Shown: positions 60,745-64,000 of the stretch, piece by piece
How the letters are laid out: the number at the start of each line of letters is the position of its first letter
Position numbering within the stretch: position 1 is the stretch's first letter
Source: Brachycybe producta
Taxonomy: Eukaryota; Arthropoda; Diplopoda; Playtdesmida; Andrognathidae
Length of the DNA stretch: 64,000 bases
Direction: 5' to 3'
Assembly: GCA_036925085.1 (NCBI GenBank)
Contig: JAUPFP010000029.1
Location: 868,001 to 932,000, forward strand
Made by a program: the position numbers and the translations under genes
Notes under the pieces: generated by a model
Told to the model about the DNA's origin: nothing
Database searches by the model: none
Seen by the model: the letters and a program-made list of their open reading frames with translations, nothing else

Positions 60745-61805
60745 CACCCCCCTTCTTTGAAGGAGGCACGTCCCTGGGCCTCTAAATTTTGACTCTTTTA
60801 AACCCCCTTTCCCTTAGCCTTCCTCTGCCTACGGGACCTCGGAACGTACACGTGAGACTTGTGTGTGTTTCCAATCATTACAAAAAAAAATGATAGAAAC
60901 AAAACTCTTAAACGAAATTAAAACAAAATACTTAATTTTGATCGTTAACTAGAATGCGACTGATTCTGACTACGCGGCGGAGCTACGCAGAGCTCACTGA
61001 ACACCGCTTCTTTGGGTTAAGCCTTAAATGAAATCTTTATATAAAAGAAATAAAACAACAACAAAATACTTAATTTTGCATGATTCTATGGACTCTACTG
61101 GTCCCTACTATGTGACGAAAGCTATGACGAGCTTGAACTATGCCACCTCTTTGGCTTAAGCTGTGAATTAAAATATAAAAATAATACGAAACTCTTTATG
61201 AGTATTATTAAAATATCAACTTATAAAAATATTATACAAATATTATTACATGTATAAAAATACAAAACTAGACTTCTCGAAAGAAGAACTCTTTGACTCT
61301 GAAAACTCTTTTTTTTTTAAAAAAAATATTACTAAAATATCAAAACACTTTCTAACAAAAATTTCGGTTCTGCATAAAATTTTTGGCGCTTGATAAAAAT
61401 ACTAAATTTTTAATCTTTTTAAGAGGTAACGAACTCTACCTCTATTCATGCGGATCCACGAAAGGATTCTCTTTAATTACGCATGCTCTAAAAGGAACTT
61501 AAAATTAAGAAGAACTTAAAATTAAAATGTTCTCTCGATGAGAATGTTCTCTTTTGACTCACTGGTGCTCGCTGGTGATCGGTGTATCTCACAATCCATT
61601 AAAGAAGAGTCTCACCTTCGGAAAAACGCGAAGTAGTTCCGAAGGGGCTTCTGAACGCGAAAAACACTTCACACACTCTGGCACTTCGGGACTAGACGTA
61701 CCAAGTTGGTTGGTCTAGTGCCCTTCGCTCTTTTTCCTCTTTTCTCTATTACGGGTAGACGCGATGTAAACCCGTTGAACTCTTGAATGCGAAGCACATT
61801 ATTGA
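60745..61805 (-). other. Polypurine tract and noncoding 3' region of the retroelement
   Basis: About 1 kb lies between the ORF stop and the LTR. It has no frame of note. Two diverged direct units share ACAAAATACTTAATTTTG (60923-60940 and 61061-61078, spaced 138 bp), and each contains a GAACTATGCC/GAACACCGC-like part and (G)GGTTAAGC or GGCTTAAGC. The unit nearer the ORF has a different middle. Confidence 0.65.
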
Positions 61806-64000
61806 CTATGGGTAGGGATCGCGCACATCAGCCCATCCACGGTGGGGCGCCTCTGCTGCCCTCATGATCATTCGGAGTGTCGTCTCAATCAGACATTCCC
61901 TTCCGAGGACCTCTAGCTGGGGCAGGTCGCCCATGATCGCATGGACCACTGCATCATACAGTAGCACCACTCTTTCGGTGCGCCCACCTGTGAACCGAAA
62001 CTCGCCGTAGCTAATGTCTATCTCGTGGGTCGGTCCAGGTTGGAGTAGTTGATGCAGGAAGCATCTCACGTTCCTTCTTTCTCTTGGCACATTCCACCCT
62101 CCCCTATAGTAGTAGATTCGGCATTCTAGCGTCGTCCTCTTAATTATGACGAGGGCGACGTCCCCTCTTGTCTTCGCTGTGAGGAGGTAATGGCGGCACG
62201 TAGTCGATAGGGCGACATGCGGCATCCCATGACGTGGCGTGAAGCACCCCAGGTACTGGACTGACCTGGGTGCCTGGTGTCGGTACCAGCGCACGATAAG
62301 GTTGTTCAGGAGGACTGGACCCATCTCAATTCCTGGGTCTTCTCTCGCGCTCTTCTGTCTACTCTCCTCTGCGTCTCTTCCAGCGGGACTAAATCGGTAG
62401 TCCGGGACTTCTGCCGGCCTCGGAGGAACTGGCGGACGAATCTCTCTCGCTCTCTCTTGGTGGCCGCTACTTGCAACCACTGGTTCCTCCGCTCTCCGCT
62501 GCATGGCATAGGTTGCGCTTTCCAGCCGCTCACCACTTCTCGTTCTCGGACGAGCCCCAACTTCCGCCCGGAGACTCTCCGGTAGCGGGAGTGGCAGTCC
62601 GATCTTGCGGATTTGCACGGCTGGGTTGAATCTCACCCGCCGCTGGCTGGATGCCTCTATGTCTCTCTCTTGATCTCGGGAGGCTCCCGGCTCTCTTTGC
62701 CCTCTGTCGTCCCTTCGAGTGTCGGGGACGATGATGGTAGCCCTCTCCGATGTCCTGCTCCGGTCGGCCGGGACTGGCGGTCGTTCGGGGCGGCTCGTTC
62801 GGGACTGAGGAGGTAGTGGCCAGGATTCGGGGTCACTTGGATGGTGTCTACCCCCCTCTTGTGGTTGCTGCTCCTTGGCCGAGGACACCAGCATCGTTCT
62901 TTGTCCTCCTTCCTCCTCTTCCTCTTCTTGTCCCCTTTCTCTAGTTCCTGGTGGACAAGAAGGCTCTTTCTGGGATGGAACGGCCCTTCGTTCCATCGCT
63001 TGCTCTTCTGGTGGTAGCCTATGGACGGATAGGCTACCACTCTTCTCGGTTATGTTCTTCGCGAGGCTGTTTAAACCGATCTTGACAATTCGAACTAATT
63101 CTTTCACGACTTTCACTCCGATAATGGTGAGTACGATTAAAAGAATGAGAACCAAGGTGACGATATTTATTGAATTTCCCTTCTCATTGGGAAAATGTGT
63201 CTCCCACCCTGTCGTGGTCAGATGACCATTTTCGGGGGTCCTGTTTCCATTTTTCTGTTTATTTACTTTCACAGAGACGAAGGATCGTTTCTCCTCCATC
63301 TTTACTAAGGTGGCAGTCATCTGAACTCCGACCTGTCTAATGGAACTTCGTCCTAAATCTTGGTTCCTATTGTCAGAAGGTGTCAATTGACGTCTGATTC
63401 TTCTGCCCGTCCCTTCTTGGGGCTTTCGTCTGCCTTTGCTACAAGTTGTGACGGCTACTCTTTCTTGAAAATCAGAGTCGGCTTGACCTCTGGCCTCGTC
63501 GTGTATAACTTCTGTATACATTGTTGTTTTTATTGCCTTGTGGGTGGGCTTTGTAAACCTCTTGTTTAATAAAAACATTTCTCTTGTTTCAATTCTGCAT
63601 TTGTGTTTTCTTTGTGAATTGATACCTCGATGACTCATGTTAAAATTTTGCTCATAAGTTGGTTTGATAGGCTTCTCTATGGCGTCGTCTACACCCTCTA
63701 AAACTTCATCTATCTCTCGTTCACTTATGTAGCCTATGATGTCATCATCGTCTTCAACACCTCTATTGAACGATGAGTCGTTCTCTACTGTTGAAAGTTC
63801 AGGTAAGTATTTGTGATACTCGCTAACCCTCTTGGATGTCTTCGGTTTCTTCTTCACGTTTGTGGATACTTCGTGATGGACATCTCTCTTGTTACTCATG
63901 GATGCTGCTTGCTGAACATCTCGCTTGATTTGGGTGGATGCCTCTTTCTGGACATCTCCGCTGTAGCTCTTCGATGCTGACTTCTGAACATCGCTCTGGT
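61806..64000 (-). CDS. 3'-most ORF of the LTR retroelement, single membrane segment, unknown function, partial
   Basis: The frame is open from the window edge to TAG/TAA-type termination at 61806. That is 697 codons from the first visible ATG at 63899, plus at least 33 codons upstream, so the true start is outside. The visible N-terminus is an exact 36 bp (12-residue) tandem repeat with the core DVQ(K/Q)xAS. Residues about 245-263 (after GNSIN) form one strong membrane helix followed by Lys-rich sequence. Residues 290-520 are Arg/Glu/Pro/Ser-rich with an acidic run and a PPVPPRP SH3-type motif, likely disordered. Residues 525-697 have a mixed, folded-looking composition (YRHQAPRSVQYLGC, RECLIETTLRMIM). 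Its place between pol (expected, unseen) and the LTR is that of an env-like or accessory gene. But the membrane segment is far from the C-terminus, unlike a usual Env. I do not recognise a family. Confidence 0.7.
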   Translation of the reverse strand, partial: QSDVQKSASKSYSGDVQKEASTQIKRDVQQAASMSNKRDVHHEVSTNVKKKPKTSKRVSEYHKYLPELSTVENDSSFNRGVEDDDDIIGYISEREIDEVLEGVDDAIEKPIKPTYEQNFNMSHRGINSQRKHKCRIETREMFLLNKRFTKPTHKAIKTTMYTEVIHDEARGQADSDFQERVAVTTCSKGRRKPQEGTGRRIRRQLTPSDNRNQDLGRSSIRQVGVQMTATLVKMEEKRSFVSVKVNKQKNGNRTPENGHLTTTGWETHFPNEKGNSINIVTLVLILLIVLTIIGVKVVKELVRIVKIGLNSLAKNITEKSGSLSVHRLPPEEQAMERRAVPSQKEPSCPPGTRERGQEEEEEEGGQRTMLVSSAKEQQPQEGGRHHPSDPESWPLPPQSRTSRPERPPVPADRSRTSERATIIVPDTRRDDRGQREPGASRDQERDIEASSQRRVRFNPAVQIRKIGLPLPLPESLRAEVGARPRTRSGERLESATYAMQRRAEEPVVASSGHQERAREIRPPVPPRPAEVPDYRFSPAGRDAEESRQKSAREDPGIEMGPVLLNNLIVRWYRHQAPRSVQYLGCFTPRHGMPHVALSTTCRHYLLTAKTRGDVALVIIKRTTLECRIYYYRGGWNVPRERRNVRCFLHQLLQPGPTHEIDISYGEFRFTGGRTERVVLLYDAVVHAIMGDLPQLEVLGRECLIETTLRMIMRAAEAPHRGWADVRDPYP
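63840..64000 (-). repeat. 36 bp tandem repeat in the retroelement ORF
   Basis: The word GATGT(T/C)C(A/C), seen on + as GAACATC/GGACATC, occurs at 63878, 63914, 63950 and 63986, exactly 36 bases apart. Each unit encodes 12 residues of the form DVQKEASTQIKR. The array probably continues past the window. Confidence 0.9.

Noticed and set aside
62277..63225. Plus-strand frames of 64-116 codons opposite the retroelement ORF
   Set aside because: They are antisense shadows of the GC-rich long minus-strand ORF.
61806..63899. Start codon of the long minus-strand ORF at 63899
   Set aside because: The frame stays open upstream to the window edge through the same 36 bp repeat, so this ATG is internal to the repeat array and not a supported start.
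569..64000. CRISPR array or prokaryotic mobile island
   Set aside because: Repeats are palindromic elements and microsatellites with no regular direct-repeat/spacer pattern, and the genes are intron-bearing animal genes.

Overview
The window looks like nuclear DNA from an invertebrate animal. It is AT-rich and intron-bearing, with canonical GT-AG splice sites, very many microsatellites and dense short foldback transposons. CCDC134 is an animal family. I cannot name the clade from the sequence alone.

Left end (1-6.7 kb) is gene-dense. CCDC134 lies on the + strand (1346-3306, five exons, complete). It is tail-to-tail with RPL9 on the - strand (3581-4629, four coding exons, complete). A divergent gene follows, the first three coding exons of a YIPF5-type Yip1 protein (+ strand, 6177-6710, with a probable noncoding exon near 5400-5487). 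Introns of the two complete genes are short, 65 to 812 bp. All three products concern protein synthesis or the early secretory pathway, but I infer no operon-like link.

Middle (6.7-59.8 kb) holds no coding exon I can support. It is AT-rich DNA with (AT)n, (GA)n and trinucleotide repeats and many inverted-repeat elements. I recognise several families: IR-1 (four copies), IR-2 (about a dozen copies or arms), a 414-421 bp element flanked by TAA and packed with ACTATC motifs, hAT-like elements with 8-9 bp target duplications, a Tc1/mariner-like element interrupted by a hAT-like one, and a foldback family carrying paired TGACGTCA sites. The missing YIPF5 exons are not visible here, so either its fourth intron exceeds 57 kb or the gene or assembly is broken.

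Right end (59.86-64 kb) is the 3' part of a minus-strand LTR retroelement. It shows an 884 bp LTR with TGTGACAC/GTGTCACA ends, a polypurine tract, about 1 kb of noncoding sequence with a diverged 138 bp repeat, and one long ORF open past the window edge. That ORF starts (as seen) in exact 36 bp tandem repeats, has one membrane segment, and ends in a long charged, proline-rich and then folded-looking region that I do not recognise. It is the least explained coding sequence in the window.
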